Origin: Lutraria lutraria
Lineage: Eukaryota > Mollusca > Bivalvia > Venerida > Mactridae
Assembly (NCBI GenBank): GCA_964023205.1
Contig: OZ026851.1
Coordinates: 18,793,528 to 18,857,527, forward strand
Length of the DNA: 64,000 nucleotides
Reading direction: 5' to 3'
The notes beneath the pieces were generated by a model. It did no database searches. It saw nothing but the letters and a program-made list of their open reading frames with translations, and was not told the DNA's origin. Of this stretch, positions 15,701 to 25,292 are shown piece by piece. The position numbers were made by a program, and so were the translations under genes. How positions within the stretch are numbered: position 1 is the stretch's first letter; every line of letters starts with the position of its first letter.

Positions 15701-17772
15701 CGCGCATCATTTCTGGCTGATTATCAACATCAGTGAAATATCGAGGTCAGAATACTCATTGCTGATTGGCAAATTATGACAAAGTTTAACAGACTGGAGG
15801 ATTGACTGATGTGACACAAGTAATGAGAAACAAATTACCAAAGCTTCAGTGAGTAGATCAGCTCTGTGGTCTGTGGAAAACTTCATGGAGTCTGTTTTCT
15901 TTGGTCCCTTCATCATAGTAATCAGAAATTCATTGTTGGTGGGGGATTTATGATTTGGTACAATGCTGAAGAACTCCCGATATGGCCACTGTAAAATAAA
16001 AGTAGTTCACTATGATGCATATCAACATTTCTAATCCCAGGGTATAGGTCATGTTCCCAAAATACAGAAAAAAAACTGATATAAAGTAAAACTCCTGAAA
16101 AATAGGATGATTTTTAAAGTCCCATTATTTTAGAATTTAGCCAGGGCTTCTTTTCCTTCTATAGCAGGGGCCGTTAACAGGCATCTTCCCTTCAGGCAAA
16201 TTAAATTCTTTAAAAATCATGCAGTTTTTCCCTAAAATTCAATTTAAATCAAGTTTTTTCTTCCCCTTTTGCAAAAATTATGCGTTATTTTCCCCCAAAT
16301 TTACTGAAAAGGCCCCTTCCCTACCTGTGAAAAAAAGCCCTGTTAGCAAAAGTTCTGTGAAAACCGGAATTCTCAGAAGACTGGACTTTCAGCCCAGTTT
16401 GGTACGGGTCCTGTATTCAGGTGTATGTATATTGTACATTCTCTTCCTATTACTTTTATATACGGGGGAGGGGGTACATTTCCGCTAAAAAATGGGAGGG
16501 GGGCAGATCTGGACCGATTTAGATTTCAATTTTTTATACACCCTGCTTGGGACATACTGATTCAATATTGGTCATACCTTATCCTGCACTTATGGAAGTT
16601 GCTTTAGTAGTGTAACTACATGTATGGTCTAGAATGCTGATAATAAACAGAGCACATAAATTACTTACCTGGTTCGTTATTTCAAATGATTGAGGGTTGT
16701 ATGTCGTTATACCCATAGTACCAACAGAAAATATTCTTTTGTACCTGTAAATATCAATATTAAAGATGAAACATTTGCTTCTAATGAACACCATACATGG
16801 ACAACAAGGTCAACTAAGTTAGATGTTTTCCTACCATACTTAAAGTCCCATAAGCATATAAATTCATTGATCGTAATAGTTTCTGTTTGTTCTATAACAG
16901 AGGAATCCTGTGTATTTTCCTGCCGCGCATACTTTATAGCAAGAAAAAATGTTTCCAAAACCAATATTGTATTTTTTTCAATATCATTGAAATAAATACT
17001 ATTTATAGAACAGCTGTTTTACCGCAGTCAAGTTATGCACACGTCGAAAAGTGACGTCACGCACTCTACATATTTCAAGTTTACAAAAGCAAAAATCACA
17101 GTGAAATGAGTGTTTTTAGAAGAAAAAGTGCTCGTTTCGTCGGTAATAATTATCTTGGGATGAAATCAGCAATTGTTTGTTTTTTGCATATATTTTTTAT
17201 AGCAAAAAGCTACATGTAATGGGACTTTAAAGAATGCATTCATTTGAAAAATATGTTATGTAGGGCAGTTGCGGTATACCTGTATTTTGGTATATTGAGG
17301 TATAAAAAAAATATGTTGTTTTTTTTACTCCGGTGAAAATATCAGTTATACAGTCAAATCTGAACATAGGCCACTCTTGGGACGATATTTGGCCTTTATC
17401 AACAAATAGCCTTTATTTGGATGTCATTTTGTTATAAATAATAACGTTTTTTCAAACAATGGCCTTTATTCACAGGGTGGCCTTTATTCGGAGGTTGCCG
17501 CTAATACAGATATGACTGTATTTCTTTTTATTTTGATCCAATAAAGTTCATTTGCTCCAGTAAAGTATGCATTTTCACTAGACCGAATGTCCTGTGCTAA
17601 AAAAAGTTTTTTCATGAAAACTGAATCAAGTGAGATTTTTAAAAAATATTTGGAAATGATTTCCAACAACTAATTGCCCACAAAGGTAACATGTCGCTAC
17701 TTACTTGCCCTTCCATGAATGCTTGGTGATGAAGTAACAGGCAAGATCACGATTATCTTTCATGCCACTCAT
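765..17772 (-). CDS. DNAJC13: DnaJ homolog subfamily C member 13 (RME-8), 5' part, 18 coding exons
   Basis: Endosomal J-domain co-chaperone that works with Hsc70, retromer and WASH in recycling. Coding exons in transcript order: 17772-17705, 16744-16669, 15988-15839, 14977-14936, 14105-13905, 12139-11997, 11342-11183, 10787-10696, 8185-8088, 7687-7619, 6558-6476, 5782-5610, 4881-4674, 3925-3770, 3333-3277, 2454-2333, 2063-1988, 860-765. They sum to 2070 nt (690 codons), and every junction is GT-AG and in phase. Translation matches the DNAJC13 N-terminal half throughout, for example [48 protein letters not shown] and LCAPYSETT. The start is the first ATG ([13 protein letters not shown]) after an acceptor at 17783/17784; that exon carries 11 nt of 5'UTR. 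The gene is truncated by the window edge: the J domain and the remaining C-terminal half lie to the left. The 42-nt exon (14936-14977) and the 57-nt exon (3277-3333) start and end in phase 0. Identity is very secure; the exact start is likely. Confidence 0.95.
1005..1385 (+). repeat. Dispersed repeat family A, copy 1
   Basis: Shares long blocks with 2905-3122 and 40795-41010: 'gggtcatctacatgtgatga', 'ctgaggacctaaggccaaat', 'tctctagttatt', then a block rich in 'gacagaccgaccaac' ending in 'gggcataatta'. It lies in a DNAJC13 intron. No coding potential was seen. Confidence 0.7.
1438..1917. repeat. Minisatellite, about 23-bp unit, around 20 copies
   Basis: Tandem copies of 'attcaacataactttacata' plus three bases, diverged at the left end and nearly uniform from about 1500. 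It lies in the DNAJC13 intron between exons at 1988 and 860. Open frames across it are repeat artefacts. Confidence 0.9.
2905..3122 (+). repeat. Dispersed repeat family A, copy 2
   Basis: Second copy of the repeat at 1005-1385, shorter and diverged; ends in 'ttgaaaaagggcataatta'. DNAJC13 intron. Confidence 0.65.
4440..4625 (-). repeat. tRNA-derived SINE, reverse orientation
   Basis: On the minus strand it runs 'ccatggctgtggttagcgtg', a degenerate B-box region ('gggtttgaatcgtgg'-like), then 'gacaaaaatgtcaatttttc', then 'agttgccaattcgtagtgga' and 'agtttgtactggtaagaat'. The same order of blocks occurs at 14475-14725, 39085-39322 and 55560-55755. Confidence 0.65.
5165..5500 (+). repeat. Dispersed repeat family C ('acaagagggccatgatgacc')
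   Basis: Begins 'acaagagggccatgatgacc', with 'ctgtatcgctcacctgaac' next, and ends near 'cttcgtgctaggtgagcta'. An inverted relative lies at 59635-60056. I recognise this opening from bivalve genomes; that recollection is not checked. Confidence 0.6.
6113..6425 (+). repeat. Dispersed repeat family B, ends 'tgcgggggtataat'
   Basis: About 310 bp, present inverted at 54395-54715. Shared blocks include 'cacagaggtgactaataccc', 'ttcaaggggacataactctg', 'gtggaagtagttcgctccac' and 'caaacttcgtttgcgggggt'. It lies in a DNAJC13 intron and is probably a non-autonomous retroelement or SINE. Confidence 0.75.
7715..7880. repeat. Dispersed repeat family D ('gtggcctttattcagagg')
   Basis: Built from repeats of 'ggtggcctttacacagagg', a stretch like 'ttgttattaataagaaatga' and 'ggatgtggcggctaac'. 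Relatives lie at 3165-3235, 15120-15310, 17345-17520 and 58180-58330. Confidence 0.6.
8254..10272. mobile_element. Non-autonomous piggyBac-like element, about 2.0 kb, TTAA-flanked
   Basis: TTAA (8254-8257) is followed by CCCTTTACTTCAT. The far end reads ATGAAGTAAAGGG followed by TTAA (10269-10272), so the ends are 13-bp perfect inverted repeats bounded by the piggyBac target site. The interior is non-coding. About 9300-9520 is repeated in diverged form at about 9925-10140, and a short sub-repeat ('gaagtaagcggtctacacg') is reiterated near 10180-10260. It sits in the DNAJC13 intron between exons 8 and 9. No transposase was seen. Confidence 0.75.
10870..11060. repeat. Imperfect inverted repeat in DNAJC13 intron
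   Basis: Blocks such as 'ttgtggggatttgatttcgt' and 'ccacaaaatctacgaaatta' are inverted relative to one another, giving a foldable element of about 190 bp. No target duplication was resolved. Confidence 0.45.
11588..11965 (+). repeat. Two adjacent tRNA-derived SINE-like units
   Basis: 'gtagctgtggtccagtggcc' begins one unit and 'ccctccatggtcaagtggtc' begins the second. The second has a B-box-like 'gtgggtttcaagcccagc', a body containing 'ctagtactggttttcgccag' and an A/C-rich tail (about 11940-11965). Both lie in the DNAJC13 intron between exons 6 and 7. Confidence 0.55.
12279..13613. mobile_element. Non-autonomous hAT-like transposon, 1319 bp with 8-bp target duplication
   Basis: The element (12287-13605) starts TAGGGATGTCAA and ends TTGACATCCCTA. 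It is flanked on both sides by the identical 8-mer TTTAAAAT (12279-12286 and 13606-13613). Eight-bp duplication is typical of hAT elements. Both ends carry clusters of ATCCGGA/TTCGGAT subterminal motifs. No transposase frame is visible. It sits in the DNAJC13 intron between exons 5 and 6. Confidence 0.85.
14125..14455. mobile_element. Short palindromic MITE-like element
   Basis: 'aaaagttagcgaatttc' on the left is matched inverted by 'gaattttgtccattcgcg', 'aattcgctaacatttcc' and 'cgtcgctaacttaacc' on the right. Outer ends (ataagttga and ttaaccacttat) are also roughly inverted. No clear target duplication was found. Confidence 0.45.
14475..14725 (+). repeat. tRNA-derived SINE
   Basis: Degenerate tRNA head with 'gggtttgaatcctggttgc', then 'agcaggtcatatacagcttc', 'gacaatgtcgatttccc' and 'gtaagttagtactggttgg'. 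It shares this block order with 39085-39322 and, inverted, with 4440-4625 and 55560-55755. Confidence 0.65.
16840..17230. mobile_element. TTAA-flanked MITE, 391 bp (copy 1)
   Basis: Ends read TTAAAGTCCCATAAGC and, reverse-complemented from the right, TTAAAGTCCCATTACATG. A related element lies inverted at 44893-45263. It ends 96 bp from the acceptor of DNAJC13 coding exon 2. A short open frame inside ([11 protein letters not shown]...) is shared by both copies, but nucleotide conservation explains that. Confidence 0.7.
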
Positions 17773-18012
17773 CTTGGTTCAATCTGTAACACAGAGAAAA
17801 CTCATAAAATCTTGGCCTCCCCATACATGTATTTGAGGCAACATAATCTATGGTGCGAACCTCGGACCTTAATATTGCCAAAGAGTGACCCCGACAGTCC
17901 GGCTCTCTGCCGAGGTTCACATGTCTTACAATCACTGCAATCTAGTACCTGCTGAATGTATCCATGGTGGTATGACTGGAAAAATAATATCTGTCCTTAA
18001 ATTTTTACAAAA

Positions 18013-18852
18013 TCATAACAGAGCAACAGATAAGGTACGCAAATAAAATTGATTAAAACCCAATTAAAATAAAAATTAATGCGTAACAAAACGCAAACCA
18101 AAAAACTCGATACGCAATTTATCCTAATAGCATGCGTACCGATTCGTCTGTATACGTGTTTTTAGCCAGTCGTACGGTCATGTAGACGCTTGTCTAACTT
18201 CCGGTAATTAAACTATGAGCACATTGAAAGCGTTTATCTGCAATTGTCACGATCAAAACAACAGACTAGGAAAACGTAAAACACCGATCACACTTGAGGC
18301 TGAATTCATATTTAGATGTATAGAAACAAATATCTGAAGGTGCAGTAATTGTTATAGAGATTCTCGATGATTTAATTTTAAATTTTGTTTCGTCTAGCGA
18401 AGATATATGGCGAAATCAATCATTTGTTGACTGGGTCGGCACGAAAACGACAGTAAAAAATTGTAAACAATGCAGTCACACATTGGGTAATCACCGTATA
18501 ATAAAAGTCAAAAGACATTTAGAAATTGGACAGATAAATACAAATGGTTGTAAATTGAATAAGTAGGTGGATATTAATTTACATGTTGAAATGCAGTGTG
18601 TGTAGTGACTAAGTGAGAAAAGAGTAACACCGAAGCTTGGCAAGTTAGTGCTCAGTGTTTGGGCCTATGATGGCTAGCAAAGGATTCAAATTTCCAGGAT
18701 ACAAACATATAATGAGAATACCCAATTGATTTCATTTCTGTGAGGTAAAAATATGTTGGATACCCAATTGTTTTTCTCAGTACTCAATTCCTCCAGAAAA
18801 TGAGGAGTATTACCCAATTACACAAAAAACCTTATCTGTTGCTCTGTCATAA
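18013..18852. mobile_element. 828-bp terminal-inverted-repeat element with TCATAA target duplication
   Basis: 18019 starts CAGAGCAACAGATAAGGT and the right end (to 18846) is its exact inverse, ACCTTATCTGTTGCTCTG. Both sides are flanked by TCATAA (18013-18018 and 18847-18852). The 18-bp perfect inverted repeats and direct flanks support a DNA transposon. The superfamily is unclear. No transposase. Confidence 0.75.
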
Positions 18853-19652
18853 TAATAATCAATATTCATACTAGCCTGGTTCCCCATGGTACCTCTGTAC
18901 TTATACAATACAAATATTATATACAATAAATAAGACTTAACAGACTAATAATGCTAGAAAGTTACATTTATTTTCTATAGTGTTTTTTGTAGTCAGTGTC
19001 ACAGGATTTTAAAGGAAGCGAAGCATGACGTAATTAGCTGTCAAACTCTATTTACATATTTACAAAAAAACAAAGTGTGTTGGATCAATGATGGATCAGC
19101 GAAAGCATAGACAATTTGTTGATTCATGCAAAATTTAGCAAAATTAAAGGTTAATGCATAACTTGTCCTTTCTTGCAAAAAAATCTTTTCTGCAAAAAAA
19201 AATTATTTCCACAAAAGAGAAGCAGAAGTTAAAACTTCGTGCTAATGTAAACAATCCACAGGTGACGCTCAACAGAGAACACACAATATTCATTTTTACA
19301 TTGTTATCATGGCACCACCTGTTTTGACTATATGTCTATTTTCTAAAAATCTAAATTTTGACAGTTCAGGATATCATGTGAATTGGTCAACAATTGATTT
19401 CTACTGAACATGTAGTTATATTGAATTTCATTCGAAAATAAATGGCACAAATGTAAACATATCTGCTATAAATCCAACTGACGAGTAAAATATCTCAACA
19501 GCAAATTACTTAAAGCAAAAATTTAGAAACTAGTTGACGTAAAAGGGGGTGGGATAGGTTAATTTTATAAGTACGAGGCAATTTTTTACATCAGAAAAGT
19601 ATCTTCCTGCTATGGCAATGGCTAATGTATGTTTTAAAACGTATTATCTTAC

Positions 19653-19785
19653 ATTTTATTGCCGCTATCTCAATGACAATCACATAAAATGAGTAGAAAA
19701 CACCATTTTAAGTATAAAATTGAGTTTAAGCTGCCGTGTTTGCATCTACTTTCACTTCCTGTTTCAGTACGCATGCGCACTTTGA
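19653..19785 (-). promoter_or_regulatory. Candidate DNAJC13 promoter and non-coding first exon
   Basis: Read on the minus strand, an NRF1-like site (about 19769-19781, gtgcgcatgcgt) is followed by a consensus ETS site (about 19753-19762, acaggaagtg), then by a donor GTAAGATA that would end a non-coding exon at 19653. NRF1 plus ETS is a common pairing at housekeeping promoters, and DNAJC13 needs an upstream exon because its ATG exon begins with a splice acceptor. Competing minus-strand donors exist near 19943 and 21181, so this is inference. Confidence 0.35.
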
Positions 19786-22700
19786 CTCCCACCTCTCGTA
19801 TTTATCTCGACTAGCGCGTGATATGAAAACGTACATGGCAACACTAGGCGTCCTATGAAACGAACACCTGTCAAAAATAAAAGTTCAATTAAAGTTTCTT
19901 AAACTAGTCGAATGGATTAAGAAAAAAGACAGGTAAATATTTTTATATCTTACCGATTCTAAACCGCATTTTTTTATTACATTGATTTTGTTTTAGATAA
20001 AATTATGATTAATTTTTAAACGACTTTCACTTAATTAACCAGCCTAATTAACCCTGGCCTTGCCTTTTCGAAAACATTGAACAGGTTTAATCCAAATCAT
20101 TTATATTTTTTATACAACACCATTATTTGCAACATATTACATGATAAATTTAAAGCATTTAAAGAAACGTAATCTATAATATAGTAGTTTAATTATAGCT
20201 TAAGTGTTTTTAATTGTGACGAACCATGCGTGTTGTTATAACGTGATTTATATCAATAAATATAAGAAACTTTAATTTCAGAATTGTATTATATCGCTTT
20301 CCAATGGTAGATATTTTCAATTTTTAAGTAGATGCGTTAACGTACGTTCGCTATGTTTGTTTTGTAAACAGACTACCTTTTGTATATCATACAACGTATC
20401 TATATAGACATACACTATGCCGTGAGTATAAAGTCGTAAGTCATTAAATCGAGCCAGATTAGATTAATCGTAGATAAAATGTCTATGATCATGTGTATTG
20501 ATTCTATTTAAATGTTTCAATAGATCGTTGTGGTAGAGGCATGCAATGTAGAAAAGATCGCGAATTATTGATTTTCAGTGATTTTCGGTCAACTACTCTT
20601 TGAGATATATGTATGTCGCTTTAATATTTACTTTAAATTTTAAAGGCCATAAGTACACTTGCAGTTTATTGTATTGTTAAGTTGTTAATTGTAAACTTGT
20701 AATTGTTTACGTAATCGATCCGCATTAAATAAGCTTTATTTTGATCCAATATCACATTGTATTGATTGATATTGAGACGTGCGGCGTGGAAACAAACATT
20801 GCGATCTTCCTGACCTATATTTGTATGATAATAAACGTGTTAAACATACCGGTCGTGTACGGGGCATGTACAGTACAACCTCTCTTTTTATGCCTTTATA
20901 ATTCGGGATCCACATTTTTATGAAATTGACACGTATATACTTGGAGCCATTTTTAACCTGATACCTATATATGACCCATTGAGGAATATTCACCCATTTC
21001 TGCTTAAGGGCCTGCTCCAGACCATGGCGGTAACGAACGACTGAGGGTCGATTTCAAAAAGAAAATAACTCAATATCAAAATTTCACTGATAAATGTACG
21101 TTTGTATTGGACTTTATCGTGAATAGATTCATTTCGTTTTTTTGCGGTAGAAAAAGAAAATTAAATCCAATTTACTTACGTGTCTGAGTGAATGTCCGAC
21201 TTTTAACATGCCGATTGTGCGACCGCGCTCTTGGATAAAACAATTACAATTTCAAAAGTTAAGTCACATTTCTGTTTTTAAGGGTGGCTGGAAAAATGAA
21301 AAAAAAATCGATATTTTTGCTTACCGGCATTTCCTCGTGCAAAATGGTGAAAGCGTGCACGCACCAGACACCGTGGAACTGCTGGATCGTTACTGGTTCA
21401 GTACGGTTGAAAGATTTTATATATCTAAGTTCTGTGCACCTAATGTCATGAATGTAGCAAAACAATTCTATGCAAATTAAGTTTCAAGCCAGTTCACTAA
21501 ACTAAATCACGTGACGAGAAAACGGAATTTCAGAAGTGTCGGATTAGAAATGGCTCATAGTGTATATTGAGCAAAAAGCAAAAAAGCTTTAAAATCATAA
21601 ACACAACATTCGTCAAGTGACGGTAGTCGTTTAACTTGCTCAAATAAAGCCAAGAAAAAAATGCAACAAAGTCAGACTGTATTCAACAACACAACCGTCT
21701 ATTGTTTACTCTCTAAATCACGGCAATCGACCGTGACACAACTTGATCAGATCCGGTAATTTAAAGCACATGTTTTATTCTAACCACGGATATCCGTTGT
21801 AGTTTTACTTGCACAAATAAGAAATAGATTATTAGTTTTTAACATATAAATGATGGTTTCAAATTAAAGCGAACAAATAATGTCCGGAAATATTCGGATC
21901 GACAAAGGATCGACTGTGTGTCCAACTTAAGCCGATGACATAATCTTGCTCTCACCAAGTACTGGGTACGAGAAGGTCCTATATATATATGTTACATGGA
22001 GAGTTAGAATGCTGTCCAGTCATGATCAAGAACAATAACAAGTCGCAATATTGGATTTTGGTTCCGTATTGTATCTGGTAACGAACTTAAGGTATCATAT
22101 CATCAAAGATATATCGTTACATATGAAATCAACCTAATATGAATTTCAAATGGCTTGTAAACGTGTATAAACTAGATTTCAAAATCTATAGCTCGCCCGG
22201 ACCTCTGAATGTACCAACATAGGGTAAACATACATAAATCAATTATTTTAATTGTTAAACAAACACTTGTTGATCAGTATAAGCAACAATGGCATGCACG
22301 ATGTCAAGAAGCAAACAAAGGTAAATTTGATGAAACTTCTAAAACTGATCTTGACTAAAAACCGTATTTCAAAATTATTCCAAATTATTACGCGTTTTTC
22401 ACGCGTCAAACCACAGTCTATCTATCAAAACAGAGAGATGAGACAGTACACCACTGAATGACCAAATAATGTAATATATGTGTACTAAACACGTTTGTCC
22501 ATACTTTGCTGGCGTAAGACAAAGGTATATCTCCAATATAGACAACTATATAACTACTAATAATAATGTCTTTATCAGAATCTGAAAAGTTCTTTCTGAA
22601 TTGTCAAAACTCTGTAAAATTATTATTTCAAAATGGTGTATGTGTTTTTTTATCATGACATATTGTACGTCATCCCCCCTCTCCATCACCGAATTATATT

Positions 22701-24683
22701 GTATACATGTGTTTATATTTCAAATCTGTAACATAATTGAGGGACAATATATTATAACGGTTGTTGTTGTTGTAAAAACTGTCAGACATGTACCCAACAT
22801 ACGCAAATAAATGGCGGTATAATTATTACGTCGAAAACATTCCTGCAAGCAAAAATTTCTGATTTTTCTAACGGTGTTTTGTTCTTTAGAGAGCATTTAT
22901 GAACGCAATTTCAATATGCTTATCATTGGCATAGACACTGTAGGCACGTGTCTACACTTTTTCCTGACAAATGAAAAAAATAAAATGCCAAAAACGCAAT
23001 ATGAAGGAACTAGGGGACGGCCGGAGAATAGAAGATCCGAGAACCCAGAGCTTTTGAATAAATCTAACAGGGAAAAAACTGCAAGAACTTCATAAATATT
23101 TTTACGCTAAAGCATGCTGGAAATGCTCCAGAATGCGTCTCCGGCAATCTGCAATGATTAGTGAAACAGTATATCCCCGAACCTCCATAGGAAGATGCCT
23201 ACACATTATTTTAGGGCAAACTTCGCCCCTGCTAATGTCTGTATAAAACAAAGCATTTATTACGATAGTTATTTGAAAAAATATAGAATTCACCTGAGGG
23301 AAATGTTTGTTGTAAATGTCTAGAAACGAAAAATATCTGTTACAGTTTGTTTCATATCGTTCAAAATTCGGAAAATATATCGCATACGGCCGGATCGATG
23401 CACTATGGAGGAAATAAGTTCAAATGAAATGCAGAATTCCATTGGACAATGTACGTATTAGGACAAACTGTAAAGATACTTTATTGAATGTTATCTTGTA
23501 ATGGTTGCTGGAACATATAGTAAGTTCACACTATACAGATCATTGTATAAACACTAATATACGTACTGCTTCAATTCAATTCTGACATCCCATTAATTCT
23601 AATTACCCGCCCTGTCCCAAATCTTTCCCCGTGACCCTAGACTTTTTATAAGGCATGTACGTATTGCTTTAATGCCGGATACGAAGAAATAATCATGAGA
23701 AAAAGCTACATATCCACTCTATTACTTGTTTTACCTTTCCACACACTGCCATGAATTGCCAAAAAATAAACCCCGATTTACTTATTTTTAATGAGCATGT
23801 AACCAGAAAAATACGCTTTTTAAATGCACAGATATTTATATGTTATATCTAAGGACACACATAATAATATGTATATATAGGGCCTAAGTCCTTGCATGTG
23901 TACAGAAGTCCTTGATAAGTCCTTGCATGGTTATATCGAAATTGTAGACTGCATATAAATATAAATCTGTAAATATATGTTCAGTAGATTCAAGGATTAA
24001 TATATACATATATAAGATCTTGGTAGATTCAACCGTTTTATTAAAATACATGTATTATAAATATTATCGAGCTGTTATAAATCATTTCATGATCGAAAAT
24101 TAAAAAATTGAATTTGACAGTATTTGTTTTAACATTGACGTACAGTTTAAACTTATATATATACTGGTTCCTGTTGCATGTTGCAGTGAACCGTACAACC
24201 AGAGTCAGCGGGGACCAGTTGTGTACCTGTATACGCGAATGGGGTTCTGTGCCTCGATCTATTTATAGACGGGGTTATTATAATTATATTATATGGGCTG
24301 AGAGATAACGCAAGTTAACATACTTGATGAGCAGTTATATATTCATGTTAATGTTATATGAAACGCAGTTGGACTGTTTTCTACACAATATTAAATAAGC
24401 AAAAAAAAACTTAAATAATAGTAATAATTAATAAATTAAGATAAAAAAAATATCAATAAAGTATATATAAATATTAAAAATAATGTTTTCATGTAAAGGA
24501 AAACAAACGATGTAATTCAATAAGCAAAAAAACTAACGGGGAAATTACATGTACAATGTAGATGTAATTTGTTATCATTCAACATGCCTGTCCAATTACA
24601 TGCCACGTAATGTAGTATTTTTGAGCGATGTATATTTGACTGACGTTCGACTAGAAATAAAGATAGAGTAAACATCTTCGTAA

Positions 24684-24754
24684 GCATCGGTGGTTCAGTG
24701 GTAGAATGCTCGCCTGCCACGCGGGCGGCCCGGGTTCGATTCCCGGCCGATGCA
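24684..24754 (+). tRNA. tRNA-Gly(GCC)
   Basis: 71-nt cloverleaf. Acceptor GCATCGG pairs perfectly with CCGATGC, discriminator A. A box TGGTTCAGTGG and B box GGTTCGATTCC are intact. Anticodon stem CGCCT/GGGCG has one mismatch-free pairing around the loop TGCCACG, with GCC at the anticodon position. A T-rich Pol III terminator follows within 10 nt. Decodes GGC/GGU glycine codons. It stands alone about 540 bp upstream of the LRR gene and looks functional. Confidence 0.95.
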
Positions 24755-25291
24755 CATCTTTTATTTTTCTTTCAAATCTCAGCAACAATTACAAATGCTT
24801 TACATCTGCGGTACCAATAATATCAGCTTCCATCTATTTTTCGCCATGGACACTTAAAATAAATAATTGCAAATTCTGTCAAATTTGCCAATATGAACCA
24901 TTATAATGTATAAAGTAATTAGTATACATGATTGTCATTTTATAACTGGAAAACACTTGCCTATGAATGAAATTCAACCTAAAGAGATGGTACTATTTCA
25001 CATTAATACAATAGAAAAAATATATTTTGTTACGTAATAAATAAGGCTAACTGACTTTTTAATTTAACGCTATTATACATTTGTAGTACAAATGTAAGTA
25101 TTCCCACTAACTCGAAATGCTTCAATTATATACATTGTACTATATTAATTAAGTATAGAGCATATTCGTAGGCATTCGCAGATATAGATTTTAACCCCCT
25201 TTTGCGGATACATGTACGTCTGTACGTCCGTACGTAAATTTTACATTGTATAGATGCATATCAACATTAACATAGGCACTTCTACTTACAG
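24755..25291. other. Region between tRNA-Gly and the LRR gene
   Basis: AT-rich, no recognised gene. It must contain the intron or 5' leader of the downstream LRR gene, because a splice acceptor (ttctacttacag) ends at 25291 just before its ATG. The upstream exon was not identified. Confidence 0.45.
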
Positions 25292-25292
25292 A

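Larger units (their letters stand above)
17784..24683. other. Gene-poor interval upstream of DNAJC13
   Basis: No convincing exon of a known protein was found on either strand. It holds an 828-bp inverted-repeat element (18019-18846), the candidate DNAJC13 promoter (about 19.65-19.78 kb) and an E-box CACGTGACG near 21510. The longest open frames, around 21208-21480, are about 90 codons and match nothing I recognise. Confidence 0.5.

Noticed and set aside
16690..16995. Overlapping frames of 85-101 codons on both strands next to DNAJC13 exon 2
   Set aside because: They run from the exon into the 391-bp TTAA element; shadow frames.
21208..21480. 90-codon plus-strand frame in the gene-poor interval
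   Set aside because: No recognised similarity, no splice or regulatory context, and a comparable frame on the opposite strand.
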